64,000 bases of DNA from assembly GCF_000374185.1 (NCBI RefSeq), contig NZ_KB910518.1:1234546-1298545 (forward strand), given 5' to 3'. A program made the translations under genes and the position numbers. Positions 53,919-62,367 of the stretch are shown here, piece after piece. The notes beneath the pieces are model-generated. The model did not search any database, was not told the origin of the DNA, and worked only from the letters and a program-made list of their open reading frames with translations. The stretch's first letter is position 1. Each line of letters opens with the position of its first letter. Source of the stretch: Paenibacillus sp. HW567 (GTDB taxonomy: Bacteria > Bacillota > Bacilli > Paenibacillales > Paenibacillaceae).

Positions 53919-54746
53919 ATGAATATTCAAGAACTGCAGATAAAAGCTGCACAGATACGCATGGATTTATTGACCATCATTCATCGTGCCAAGACAGGAC
54001 ATACCGGTGGCTCCCTGAGCAATACGGATATTTTAACCGCACTCTATTATGAAATTATGAATATTGATCCGGCTCGCCCCAAGTGGGAGGAGCGGGACCG
54101 TTTTATCGCCAGTAAAGGCCATTCGGTGGAATCGCTGTGGTGCGTCCTGGCGGATCGCGGTTTTTTTCCTAAGGAAGAGCTGGAAACCTACAGTCAATTC
54201 GGCACACGCCTGATCGGTCATCCCAATAATAAGGTGCCCGGCATTGAAATGAATACTGGAGCATTAGGCCACGGGTTGCCTATTTCCGTCGGAATGGCAC
54301 TAGCTGCCAAACGCGATGGTCGCTCTTACCGGGTCTTCTGCTTAATGGGCGACGGGGAACAAGCCGAAGGCTCGAACTGGGAGGCGGCGATGGCCGGAGC
54401 CCATTACAAGCTGGACAATCTCGTAGGAATCATTGACCGGAACCGGCTGCAAATCAGCGGGTCTACCGAAGAGGTCATGGGACTCGAGCCTTTGGAGGAG
54501 AAATGGTCCGCTTTTGGCTGGAATGTGATTTCGGTAGACGGCAACGACATGGAGCAACTGGTGCATGCCTTCCGCTCGGTTCCAGAGGTTTCAGGCAAGC
54601 CGACACTGATAATGGCCAATACAATCAAAGGCAAAGGCGTATCCTTCGCTGAGAATGTTCCCGCGTGGCACCATCATGTACCTAGCGATGAGCAGCTTCA
54701 GCTTGCACATGCCGAGCTTCAAGGCTACATCGACACTTTGAAATAG
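53919..54746 (+). CDS. Transketolase, N-terminal subunit
   Basis: The 275-residue protein is the thiamine-diphosphate-binding half: HTGGSLSNTDILTALYYEIM, GALGHGLPISVGMALAAKRD, and the ThDP/metal motif GDGEQAEGSNWEAAMAGAHY ending DRNRLQ. It must pair with the C-terminal subunit encoded 20 bp downstream. Split transketolases are common in dedicated sugar operons, where they act on one specific ketose phosphate rather than in central metabolism. Here the substrate is proposed to be D-apulose-4-phosphate. AAGGAGG precedes ATG 53919. Confidence 0.9.
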   Translation: MNIQELQIKAAQIRMDLLTIIHRAKTGHTGGSLSNTDILTALYYEIMNIDPARPKWEERDRFIASKGHSVESLWCVLADRGFFPKEELETYSQFGTRLIGHPNNKVPGIEMNTGALGHGLPISVGMALAAKRDGRSYRVFCLMGDGEQAEGSNWEAAMAGAHYKLDNLVGIIDRNRLQISGSTEEVMGLEPLEEKWSAFGWNVISVDGNDMEQLVHAFRSVPEVSGKPTLIMANTIKGKGVSFAENVPAWHHHVPSDEQLQLAHAELQGYIDTLK

Positions 54747-54766
54747 AAAGGAAAGGTGAATCACCT

Positions 54767-55702
54767 ATGAATACAATTCCTAATCGTCAGGTAATCTGCG
54801 AAACCCTGCTGGAGCTGGCTAAAGACGACCGCGATATTATGGTATTGGCCAGCGATTCCCGCGGCTCCGCAGCTATGGCGCCTTTCGCCAATACATTTCC
54901 GGAGCAATTCGTTGAGGTAGGGATTGCGGAGCAGAATATTGTGGGCATGTCCTCGGGGCTGGCCCATAGCGGCAAGAAGCCGTTTGTCACCTCACCTGCC
55001 TGCTTCCTCAGCATGCGCAGCATCGAGCAGATTAAGGTGGATGTTGCTTATTCCCGCACCAATGTGAAATTGATCGGAATTAGCGGCGGTGTAAGCTACG
55101 GCGCACTTGGCATGTCGCATCATTCGGTGCAGGATATCGCTGTCGCGCGTGCTATCCCTGGCCTGGCTATCGTGCTGCCGGCAGACCGGCATGAAACGAA
55201 GAAAATGACGGAGGCCTTAGTCAAATATGACGGAGGCGTCTATGTGCGGATCGGGCGCAATGCTGTTGAGGATGTCTACGAATCGGATGACTATCCCTTT
55301 GAGATTGGCAAGGCTGTAATCATGAAGGATGGGACGGATGTTACGATTATCGCGGCTGGAGAAACCGTGCGCATCGCTCTGGATGCTGCTGAACTGCTGT
55401 CCGCTGAAGGCATTTCCTGCCGTGTAATCAATATGCATACGATTAAGCCGCTGGATGAAGCAGCCATTATTGCCGCCGCCAGAGAAACCAAAGGCATCAT
55501 TACGATTGAGGAGCACAGTATTTACGGAGGACTCGGCGCCGCTGTCGCTGAAGTTGTCGTGCAGAATGAGCCGGTTCCGATGAAGGTGCTCGGTATCCCG
55601 GATGAACCGGCAATCGCCGGGAAGACAGCCGAAGTCTTTCAGCATTACGGTCTCACAGGCGATAATCTCAAGCAAGCGGCAATTGAACTGATCAATAAAT
55701 AA
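54767..55702 (+). CDS. Transketolase, C-terminal subunit
   Basis: The 311-residue protein has the pyrimidine-binding domain with the catalytic Glu region FVEVGIAEQNIVGMSSGLAH, then SYGALGMSHHSVQDIAVARA and PADRHETKKMTEALVKYDGG, and a C-terminal transketolase domain with IITIEEHSIYGGLGAAVAEV. It forms the active site with the N-terminal subunit. The FGGY kinase gene starts almost immediately after its stop. Confidence 0.9.
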   Translation: MNTIPNRQVICETLLELAKDDRDIMVLASDSRGSAAMAPFANTFPEQFVEVGIAEQNIVGMSSGLAHSGKKPFVTSPACFLSMRSIEQIKVDVAYSRTNVKLIGISGGVSYGALGMSHHSVQDIAVARAIPGLAIVLPADRHETKKMTEALVKYDGGVYVRIGRNAVEDVYESDDYPFEIGKAVIMKDGTDVTIIAAGETVRIALDAAELLSAEGISCRVINMHTIKPLDEAAIIAAARETKGIITIEEHSIYGGLGAAVAEVVVQNEPVPMKVLGIPDEPAIAGKTAEVFQHYGLTGDNLKQAAIELINK

Positions 55703-55713
55703 AGGTGAAGCTA

Positions 55714-57240
55714 ATGGAACTGGAGCCAAAGTATATTTTAGCTGTCGATCAGAGCACCTCGGGGACCAAGGTTCTGCTTGTGGACCGGCGGGGAGAAGTG
55801 ATTCATGACGCTTCACTGGAGCATCGGCAGCACTATCCGCAGCCGGGCTGGGTGGAGCATGACCCTATTGAAATATATAACAATGTTAAGAACTGTATAG
55901 CTGCGGTTCTCCAAAAGGCAGATATTTCTGCGGGCGGGCTTGCCGCGCTGACGATCACCAACCAGCGTGAAACTGCCCTTATGTGGGACCGCATCACCGG
56001 ACTTCCTGTCCACAATGCCATTGTCTGGCAGTGTCAAAGAACCGCTGAACGGTGTGCACAGCTCAAGAAGGATGGCAAAGAAAGTATAGTGCGTTCAAAA
56101 ACCGGGCTGGTGCTGGACCCGTACTTCTCCGCCGCTAAATTCAAATGGATTCTTGATCATGTGGCGGAAGCTCCGCAACTGCTGGAGGAAGGCCGGTTAT
56201 TGGCGGGAACGGTGGATAGCTGGCTGATCTGGAAGCTGACCGGCGGCAAGGAGCATGTGACGGATTACTCCAACGCGAGCCGGACCTCTCTGTTCAATAT
56301 CCATACTTTAGAGTGGGATGAGGAGCTGGCGGCCCTGTTCGGAGTTCCGATTGCCCTTCTTCCCAAGCTCAAGCCCTCCGATGCTGTCGTTGGTTATACT
56401 GATGAGCCAAGCCTGTTTGCAGAGCGGGTACCCATTTCCGGCGTCATCGGAGACTCGCAAGGAGCACTGTTCGGCCATCTGTGCTGGGAGCCTGGCATGG
56501 CCAAAGCAACCTATGGCACAGGCACCTCTATACTGATGAACGTAGGAGAGGAGCCGGTTGATGGCGGGGAGGGGCTGGTTACCACTATCGCCTGGGCCGC
56601 CGCCGGAAAGGTTGTTTATGCGCTTGAGTCGGTTATACGCACGTCGGGCGACAGTATTAAATGGGCGCGGGACAATCTGGGGTTATTCTCTTCTTTTGAT
56701 GAGATGCAGCAATTAATTTCCGGGATTTCTTCCACCGAGGGGGTTTATTTAGTACCGGCTTTTGTTGGTTTGGGTGTGCCGTACTGGGACCCTTATGCAA
56801 GAGCGGCGATCATCGGAATGAACCGGGGAACCTGTAAAAATCATATTATCCGCGCCGCTCTGGAAAGTATCGCTTATCAGGTGCGTGATGCCGTGGATTT
56901 TATGCAGCAGCAGTCCTCGATTACATTCTGCGAGCTTCGCACGGATGGCGGAGCATCCTCCAATCCCTGGCTGATGCAGTTTCAGGCAGATATTCTGGGG
57001 AATTCAGTTGCCCGTTCCACCCGTGCTGAATTGTCGGCGCTGGGTTCTGTTTATCTGGGCGGTCTTGCGACTGCTTTCTGGTCCGGTCTGGATCAGTTTG
57101 CTTCAGGTACAGACAAATATGAAGTCTACCAGGCTGCGATGAACGGGCATACAAGAGCTGAATTATATACAGGCTGGCAGAATGCGGTGCGCTTAGTAAT
57201 AGGTCCCGACGGAAGACAACATGAAGCTGACCGGAATTGA
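55714..57240 (+). CDS. FGGY family sugar kinase, GlpK-like
   Basis: From ATG 55714 (AAAGGTGAAG upstream) the protein has 508 residues. It shows the two FGGY domains with LAVDQSTSGTKVLLVDRRGE, ITNQRETALMWDRITGLPVH, YGTGTSILMNVGEEP and LRTDGGASSNPWLMQFQADI. The QRET stretch and the C-terminal ELYTGWQNAV are closest to glycerol kinase, but no glycerol facilitator or glycerol-3-phosphate genes are near. In this operon it is more likely to phosphorylate the ketose made by the isomerase: D-apulose has a glycerol-like branched end, which would suit a GlpK-type pocket. Glycerol or dihydroxyacetone kinase activity is the alternative. Confidence 0.85.
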   Translation: MELEPKYILAVDQSTSGTKVLLVDRRGEVIHDASLEHRQHYPQPGWVEHDPIEIYNNVKNCIAAVLQKADISAGGLAALTITNQRETALMWDRITGLPVHNAIVWQCQRTAERCAQLKKDGKESIVRSKTGLVLDPYFSAAKFKWILDHVAEAPQLLEEGRLLAGTVDSWLIWKLTGGKEHVTDYSNASRTSLFNIHTLEWDEELAALFGVPIALLPKLKPSDAVVGYTDEPSLFAERVPISGVIGDSQGALFGHLCWEPGMAKATYGTGTSILMNVGEEPVDGGEGLVTTIAWAAAGKVVYALESVIRTSGDSIKWARDNLGLFSSFDEMQQLISGISSTEGVYLVPAFVGLGVPYWDPYARAAIIGMNRGTCKNHIIRAALESIAYQVRDAVDFMQQQSSITFCELRTDGGASSNPWLMQFQADILGNSVARSTRAELSALGSVYLGGLATAFWSGLDQFASGTDKYEVYQAAMNGHTRAELYTGWQNAVRLVIGPDGRQHEADRN

Positions 57241-57243
57241 TTT

Positions 57244-57369
57244 TTACCACCGCTATTAAGAGGATGTCCGGCTGTTTGCAGCCTAATGAAAAAGGTCTTC
57301 AGTTCTACGATGATCTGTTCGATGAATGTCAAATACGGGATCGCAACGAACGGGCAGAGCCTGTTTGAA
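57244..57369 (+). pseudogene. Possible C-terminal fragment of another FGGY kinase
   Basis: A frame reading TTAIKRMSGCLQPNEKGLQ then FYDDLFDECQIRD ends with TGA at 57367. The PN-x5-FYDDLF pattern resembles the tail of xylulokinase/ribulokinase proteins. The rest is missing and the similarity is short, so the assignment is weak. Confidence 0.3.
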
Positions 57370-57375
57370 TGAAAA

Positions 57376-57424
57376 ACAAGAGCCTTCAAGTCCGCTGCCA
57401 CCAGGGATTTGAAGGTTCTTGTGT
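57376..57424 (+). terminator. Terminator-like hairpin after kinase operon
   Basis: CAAGAGCCTTCAA and TTGAAGGTTCTTG pair along about 13 bp with one G-T pair, followed by TGTTC. The T-tail is weak. Confidence 0.5.
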
Positions 57425-57549
57425 TCATATAGGCAGTTAATGGCTAATCTATAACTTATTGTTTATTGATTAAAGCCGAAATCGTATATATTGTAAATTA
57501 TATCTTAGAAATGATTGTCCATCCATCTACATCATCGGGGAGGCGAAAT

Positions 57550-58401
57550 CATATTGGCTCTGAAATGCCAGGAAGTGATGTCTTTCCGCACGCTTAAGGT
57601 TAACGCCTTCCGTTCCTACAATGCACAGCTCCTTGGCGTCGATATTGAACCGGATGGGATCAGCATAGAGCAGCTTGAAGAGACGCTCAAGACCCACGAT
57701 AATATCAAGCTGCTGTACACCATTCCCAATTTCCAGAATCCGACGGGAGTCACAATGTCCCTTGCGAAACGCAAGGCCGTCTATGAGCTGGCGAAGCGTT
57801 ACGGCGTTATGATTCTGGAAGACAATCCTTATGGCGAGGTCCGTTTCCACGGCGAGGATATTCCCAGCATCAAATCGCTCGATACCGAAGGCATCGTCAT
57901 CTATGTAGGTTCTTTCTCCAAAGTGCTCTCCGCCGGAATCCGGGTAGGTTATGTGCTCGCTCCGCTGGAAATTGCCAGAAAATGGTGGTCGTCAAGCAAA
58001 GCGCCGATGTGCATACGAATCTGTTCGCGCAGGTGCTGGCGGAAAGGTTCATGAATGACTACAACTTCGATGGACATATAGCGATGCTGCAAAAGATTTA
58101 CGGGCGCAAATGCGACCTCATGCTCTCCTGCATGGACGAAGGCTTCGGGGACAGAGTTACTTACAACAAACCCGAAGGAGGCTTGTTCATCTGGTGCAAT
58201 CTTCACCAGGATATCCATCCGGCCGAGTTCTCCGCCAAATGCGCGGAACTTGGGGTGACCTTCATTCCCGGCAATATGCTGGCCGTTTCACCTGCGGATT
58301 GCACCGATGCGTTCCGGCTCAATTTCTCCACCCCGAGCGATCAGCAGATCGTTGAGGGAATCGGAAAAATGTCGTCTGTGCTCAAGGCTCTGAAGAACTG
58401 A
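57550..58401 (+). pseudogene. PLP aminotransferase (MocR/AatA-like) pseudogene
   Basis: Residues VNAFRSYNAQLLGVDIEPDG, YTIPNFQNPTGVTMSLAKRK, ILEDNPYGEVRFHGEDIP and the PLP-lysine motif SFSKVLSAGIRVGYV are those of class I/II aminotransferases such as 2-aminoadipate transaminases. The first 110 or so residues are absent. Near 57975-57985, at the run GAAAATGG, the frame shifts; the rest continues in another frame as VVVKQSADVHTNLFAQVLAE to the normal C-terminus at 58401. With a missing N-terminus and a frameshift it cannot make a functional enzyme. Confidence 0.85.
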
Positions 58402-58414
58402 CAGGAGGATTAAC

Positions 58415-58843
58415 ATGATTATTTCGACAGTACTGCTGAATGATGAGGTTCGCCGTATGGTGCTGGAGCAGACGGGAGAGGAAATTGCCGTGTGCAGCAA
58501 GGTTTCCGAAATTCCTGAGGAGCAGCTTGTCCTCGCGGACGTAATCATTGCCAGAAACGAGCTGTTTGAAGCGGAGATTCTGGAAAAATGCATAAATCTC
58601 AAGCTGCTCTACATTATGAGCGCCGGTGTGGATAAGCTGCCTTTTGCGGAGCTTCAGGCACGGGGCATCCGTGTCTGCAATGCAAGCGGCATCCACGGGC
58701 AGCAATGACCGAGCATGCGCTGGGGGTTATGATTGCCTTCAGCCGCGATATCAGCGGCAGCATCCGCAATCAGGGCAAGCGGAAATGGGGCGATTACAGC
58801 CGCCTGGGCGAGCTGGCGGCAAAGCCCTTACCCGGAATTTGAC
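58415..58843 (+). pseudogene. D-2-hydroxyacid dehydrogenase pseudogene (5' part)
   Basis: An intact start with AGGAGG opens a frame encoding the N-terminal substrate domain (LKLLYIMSAGVDKLPFAELQ, GIRVCNASGIHGQ). A one-base shift near 58705 causes an early stop; the other frame continues with MTEHALGVMIAFSRDISGSI to about 58830 and then breaks off. The NAD-binding domain (GxGxxG) and catalytic residues are missing, so about half of the gene is lost, the sequence ending beside the convergent response-regulator gene. Confidence 0.8.
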
Positions 58844-58878
58844 TGATCCTAAGCTCCGGGCGGGGGCAGTGCTATCAC

Positions 58879-60435
58879 TCAAGACTGGTTCCGGTAAGCT
58901 TCGGGCGTGAGTCCAGTGCTCTTTTTGAACAGGCGGAAGAAATACTTCTCATTCTCAAAGCCCAGGGCATTGGCTATGATGTATACTTTGTCGTCCGTGG
59001 TTTTTAACAAAGCTTTGGCGTCCTCAATCCGCAGCTTGTTAATGTAATCCGTGAAATTCTCCCCGGTTTTCTCCTTGAACAAATGACTTAAATAACTGGA
59101 GTTCATAAAAAATAATGAGGAGACCTTCTCCAAGGTCAGATCCTGCAAATAGTTTCTGTGAAGATAAACCTTCACATTATCAATCACATTCGGTGAAGAA
59201 TACGGTGATCTCTCTTTCAGCAGCTCCGCCAGGTCTGGCAGCACAGTCATAAAATACTGGCGGATTTCCTCCGGGTCAAAGGATGTATGAAGCATAGCCT
59301 CCATGCTGGAAGAGGTTGTTTGGTAAGCCGTTTCCGGAAGATGCAATCCGAGCAATTGTTTGATCTCCGCAGCCAGTACCTGGCATTGGTGCTTGAGCTG
59401 GAATAGTGTGGCGCTCGGCAACTGCATATAAAAAGTAAAGAAATCGACGACACTCTCCCTGACTTTCGAGGAATGTCCGGCTTCCAAATAGAACATTAAA
59501 TCCCCGCTTTTATTCCATAAAGGCATTTCCGAAGGACGGTCTTCGGCGTTGTACAGGAATACGGAGCCGAAATCCATGACCCCCTTTCTGTTCATGGCGC
59601 TTAAGCATTCCTTCTGCGCCTGATTCAATTCACACATGTTGGACTTGGCGGCACTGAGCCCCGCAAATACTTTATTATAGGGAATCGAACGCAGCGGCCC
59701 GAGCAATTGATCGGCGGAATGAAGCGCGAAGCCAGTGTCCATTCCTTTATAGGTAACCCGCTCATATGAAGCGAATATCACGAATACCAAATGCTCGTTC
59801 ACCGGGTGCGGGACTGAAATGTAATTTTCATGAATGCCGCCTTCAAAAAGCTTCGAATCTATCTGCGCGGAACTATATACAGTCAGCAGAACATAGTAGC
59901 TTGCAGCCGCAAAGCGGTTCATCTGTCCGGACTGAAAGGACAGGGGTTTGCCTGTATGATCATCCAGAATAAGATGCAGCAGCTTCTGCTGATCCAACTG
60001 ATGAATGATCGCTTCATTTTCGCTTTTGGATAATGCCGCCTGCTGCTGGGTAGAACGTTCAATTGCCAACGAATCTATGGCTTTCCGCAGTGCCTGGTGG
60101 ATTTCATCGCGGCTGAACGGCTTGAGCACATAGCTGACAACTCTGGCGGAGATCGCCTCCTGCATATATTCGAAATCGGAATGTCCGCTGATGACAATGA
60201 TCTTCTTAGCAGGATATCTCATCTGCATAACCCGCAGCAGGGATTTACCGTCCATCACCGGCATCCGCATATCCGTCAGGATCAGGTCTGGATCGGACTC
60301 CTCGATGAGCTCCAGCGCATCCTCCCCGTTCTCCGCCTCTCCCAGCAGGACGAGCTCCTGTTCAAAGGACTGGATCTTTTTGATCAGTCCTTTACGAACG
60401 AGGTATTCATCGTCGATCACAATAAAAGTATGCAT
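58879..60435 (-). CDS. Response regulator, YesN type
   Basis: From ATG 60435 (AAAAGGACGG upstream; the ATG at 60441 lies too close to the site) the protein has 518 residues. The receiver has DDE at 8-10, phospho-acceptor Asp55 in LILTDMRMPV and Lys in YVLKPFS. The C-terminal AraC helix-turn-helix includes YLSHLFKEKTGENFTDYI and EKYFFRLFKKSTGLTPEAYR. It follows its kinase by 18 bp and probably activates the divergent binding-protein operon at 62.4 kb. Confidence 0.93.
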   Translation of the reverse strand: MHTFIVIDDEYLVRKGLIKKIQSFEQELVLLGEAENGEDALELIEESDPDLILTDMRMPVMDGKSLLRVMQMRYPAKKIIVISGHSDFEYMQEAISARVVSYVLKPFSRDEIHQALRKAIDSLAIERSTQQQAALSKSENEAIIHQLDQQKLLHLILDDHTGKPLSFQSGQMNRFAAASYYVLLTVYSSAQIDSKLFEGGIHENYISVPHPVNEHLVFVIFASYERVTYKGMDTGFALHSADQLLGPLRSIPYNKVFAGLSAAKSNMCELNQAQKECLSAMNRKGVMDFGSVFLYNAEDRPSEMPLWNKSGDLMFYLEAGHSSKVRESVVDFFTFYMQLPSATLFQLKHQCQVLAAEIKQLLGLHLPETAYQTTSSSMEAMLHTSFDPEEIRQYFMTVLPDLAELLKERSPYSSPNVIDNVKVYLHRNYLQDLTLEKVSSLFFMNSSYLSHLFKEKTGENFTDYINKLRIEDAKALLKTTDDKVYIIANALGFENEKYFFRLFKKSTGLTPEAYRNQS

Positions 60436-60453
60436 TAGCATCCGTCCTTTTCG

Positions 60454-62241
60454 TTAATTTGCCGGGATGGTGATTCTCACTATGGTGCCGGAGCCTTCCT
60501 GACTCTCAAAGGTAAGTCCATATTCCGGACCGTAATACAGCACAATCCGCGAATGAACGTTTTTAATCCCGATGCTCCGTTTATTTCGTTGTCCAAACCC
60601 GCTAAATTCCGGGGAATCGGCCAGCAGGGCTTGAATTTCGGCGACTTGGGCTGCCGTCATGCCGATGCCGTCGTCGATAATTTCAAACACCAGATGGTTT
60701 CCTTCTCTGCAGCCGTTGACGGTAATGCTGCCTTTGCCTTTTTTATTTTCAAGCCCATGATAGAGTGCGTTCTCCACCAGCGGCTGCAGAATCAGCTTCA
60801 GAATTTTACTGTCCGTCACCCGCCCGTCAACCGCCTTGTAAAAAGAGATCTTGTCTCCGTACCGGATTTGCTGGATCGCCATATAGTTGTCCACATGCTG
60901 CAATTCCTCAGCGGCCGGGACCCGCTCGCTTTCCGTCTTGATGCTGTACCGGAACATATCGCCAAGCGCTTTAGTCATAATAGCGATGCTCTCCACTTCC
61001 TCAATTTCGGCAATACTGTTAATGGACTCCAGCGTGTTGTACAAAAAATGTGAATTGATCTGCGCCTCCAGCGCCTTCATCTGGGAATCCAGGGACAGTA
61101 TGCGGTTCTGGTAGCTCTCCCGGATGTACAGGTCGATGTCCCGCATCATCTTGTCATATTCCGTATACAGAATGCCGATCTCATCATTCCGTTTGTATTT
61201 GGCTTGGGAGGGAATGAATTTTTGCGATTTATTTTTGCGCATGGTCCGGCTAAGCTCGATAATCGGCCGCGTAATCCACACGGACAGAATAATGGAGAGG
61301 ATTACGAAGAGCACGCCGCAGGTGGCGGAAATATAAATAATCAGCTTCTGGGAGATTCCGTATTCCTTATACAGCTCAGAGGTCGAAAGATTGGCAATGA
61401 CTTTCCAGCCGTTGCTCGGGAAGGCGCGGATAACCGTTATATAGTCAGAATTATAAAATTCCGCCTGGTCGCCGGTCATGGTCCGGGCCTTTGTCCAAAG
61501 CTCGGCAGGCAGCGTGGAGCCTTCAGGATTCTGTGAGCCTTCAAAGAGCAGGGTGCCGTCCTCATTTACCAGATAAATATTGGACAGGTTGGTTGCCAGA
61601 TTGCGGTTGAGGCCGCTGAAGATATCCAGACTGCAATCGAGCATGAAGACGCCGAGAAATTGCCCTGTATTAATATCGTAAACCGCGCGTGAGAAGGAAA
61701 TGGAGGGTTTGGGATTAATAAAATAAGATTTGATTTTGTTATCCCCGATGTACAGCTCCCCATGTTTGGCCAGTGTCTTCTGATACCAGTTGTCCTGAAG
61801 TGGGTTATAATCCGCCTTGAGGTCACTTGCCGCACCATAGCTGATAAATTTACCGTCCGGTGTAAAAAGATAGATGCCATTGATATAGTCGTAACCCAGC
61901 AGCACATTCTGAAAAATCAGCTTCAGCTTGTTGCGGATCGTGTAGATTTCGAAAGAATCATTTGTCGTCTGAAGCTGCCGCAATTCGTCGCTGACTGTTC
62001 TATATTCCGTTGAACTGGAGGATTGCTGCTGGAAGGTGATCGAGATCCGCTCAATATTTTGCAGGACAGCTTCAATGCTCTCAACCGCATTTCCGATGGT
62101 GGTCGCTGCCACCAGGGAGGTCTGCTTATTCACCAGCTTGGTATAGCTCCGGTAAGAGCTGAAAGCGATAACAATAATCGGGACAACAGAAACCGCCAGC
62201 AGCACCAGAAACAGCTTGGTTTTAATATTAAAGAATCTCAT
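60454..62241 (-). CDS. Sensor histidine kinase, YesM type
   Basis: From ATG 62241 (AAAGGAAGG upstream) the protein has 595 residues; longer in-frame starts run into the divergent gene. It opens with the membrane segment LFLVLLAVSVVPIIVIAFSS, then a dCACHE-like extracellular sensor with ARAVYDINTGQFLGVFMLD-like features, a second membrane segment near 295-315 and HAMP. The His is in INSHFLYNTLESINSIAEIE (Ser rather than Pro before the His), and the HATPase boxes are LVENALYHGL, DDGIGM and IGIKNVHSRI. It is paired with the response regulator downstream. Confidence 0.92.
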   Translation of the reverse strand: MRFFNIKTKLFLVLLAVSVVPIIVIAFSSYRSYTKLVNKQTSLVAATTIGNAVESIEAVLQNIERISITFQQQSSSSTEYRTVSDELRQLQTTNDSFEIYTIRNKLKLIFQNVLLGYDYINGIYLFTPDGKFISYGAASDLKADYNPLQDNWYQKTLAKHGELYIGDNKIKSYFINPKPSISFSRAVYDINTGQFLGVFMLDCSLDIFSGLNRNLATNLSNIYLVNEDGTLLFEGSQNPEGSTLPAELWTKARTMTGDQAEFYNSDYITVIRAFPSNGWKVIANLSTSELYKEYGISQKLIIYISATCGVLFVILSIILSVWITRPIIELSRTMRKNKSQKFIPSQAKYKRNDEIGILYTEYDKMMRDIDLYIRESYQNRILSLDSQMKALEAQINSHFLYNTLESINSIAEIEEVESIAIMTKALGDMFRYSIKTESERVPAAEELQHVDNYMAIQQIRYGDKISFYKAVDGRVTDSKILKLILQPLVENALYHGLENKKGKGSITVNGCREGNHLVFEIIDDGIGMTAAQVAEIQALLADSPEFSGFGQRNKRSIGIKNVHSRIVLYYGPEYGLTFESQEGSGTIVRITIPAN

Positions 62242-62315
62242 TTCAGGCCTTCCTTTCAATCCAAAGATAGTGCACTCAAATGACCAAAGTAAGTATACCG
62301 CCGATGATAGTAAAA

Positions 62316-62329
62316 TGAAAGCGTAAACA
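62316..62329 (+). promoter_or_regulatory. Candidate cre site upstream of binding-protein gene
   Basis: TGAAAGCGTAAACA matches TGWNANCGNTNWCA at 13 of 14 positions. It is preceded by TAAAA as at 30665, so the two operons may share this promoter layout. Confidence 0.45.
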
Positions 62330-62367
62330 GTAAGCGCATAACACAAACGAAAGAGGGGATTCATTTC

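Noticed and set aside
55714..57240. Plain glycerol kinase assignment
   Set aside because: Sequence is GlpK-like, but the operon with isomerase and transketolase and the lack of glycerol genes make a sugar kinase more likely; kept as an alternative only.
58012..58030. CTGTTCGCGCA resembling the 18-bp upstream element
   Set aside because: It lies within the aminotransferase pseudogene coding sequence, matches only 11 bases and lacks the TAAAAT block at 59 bp.
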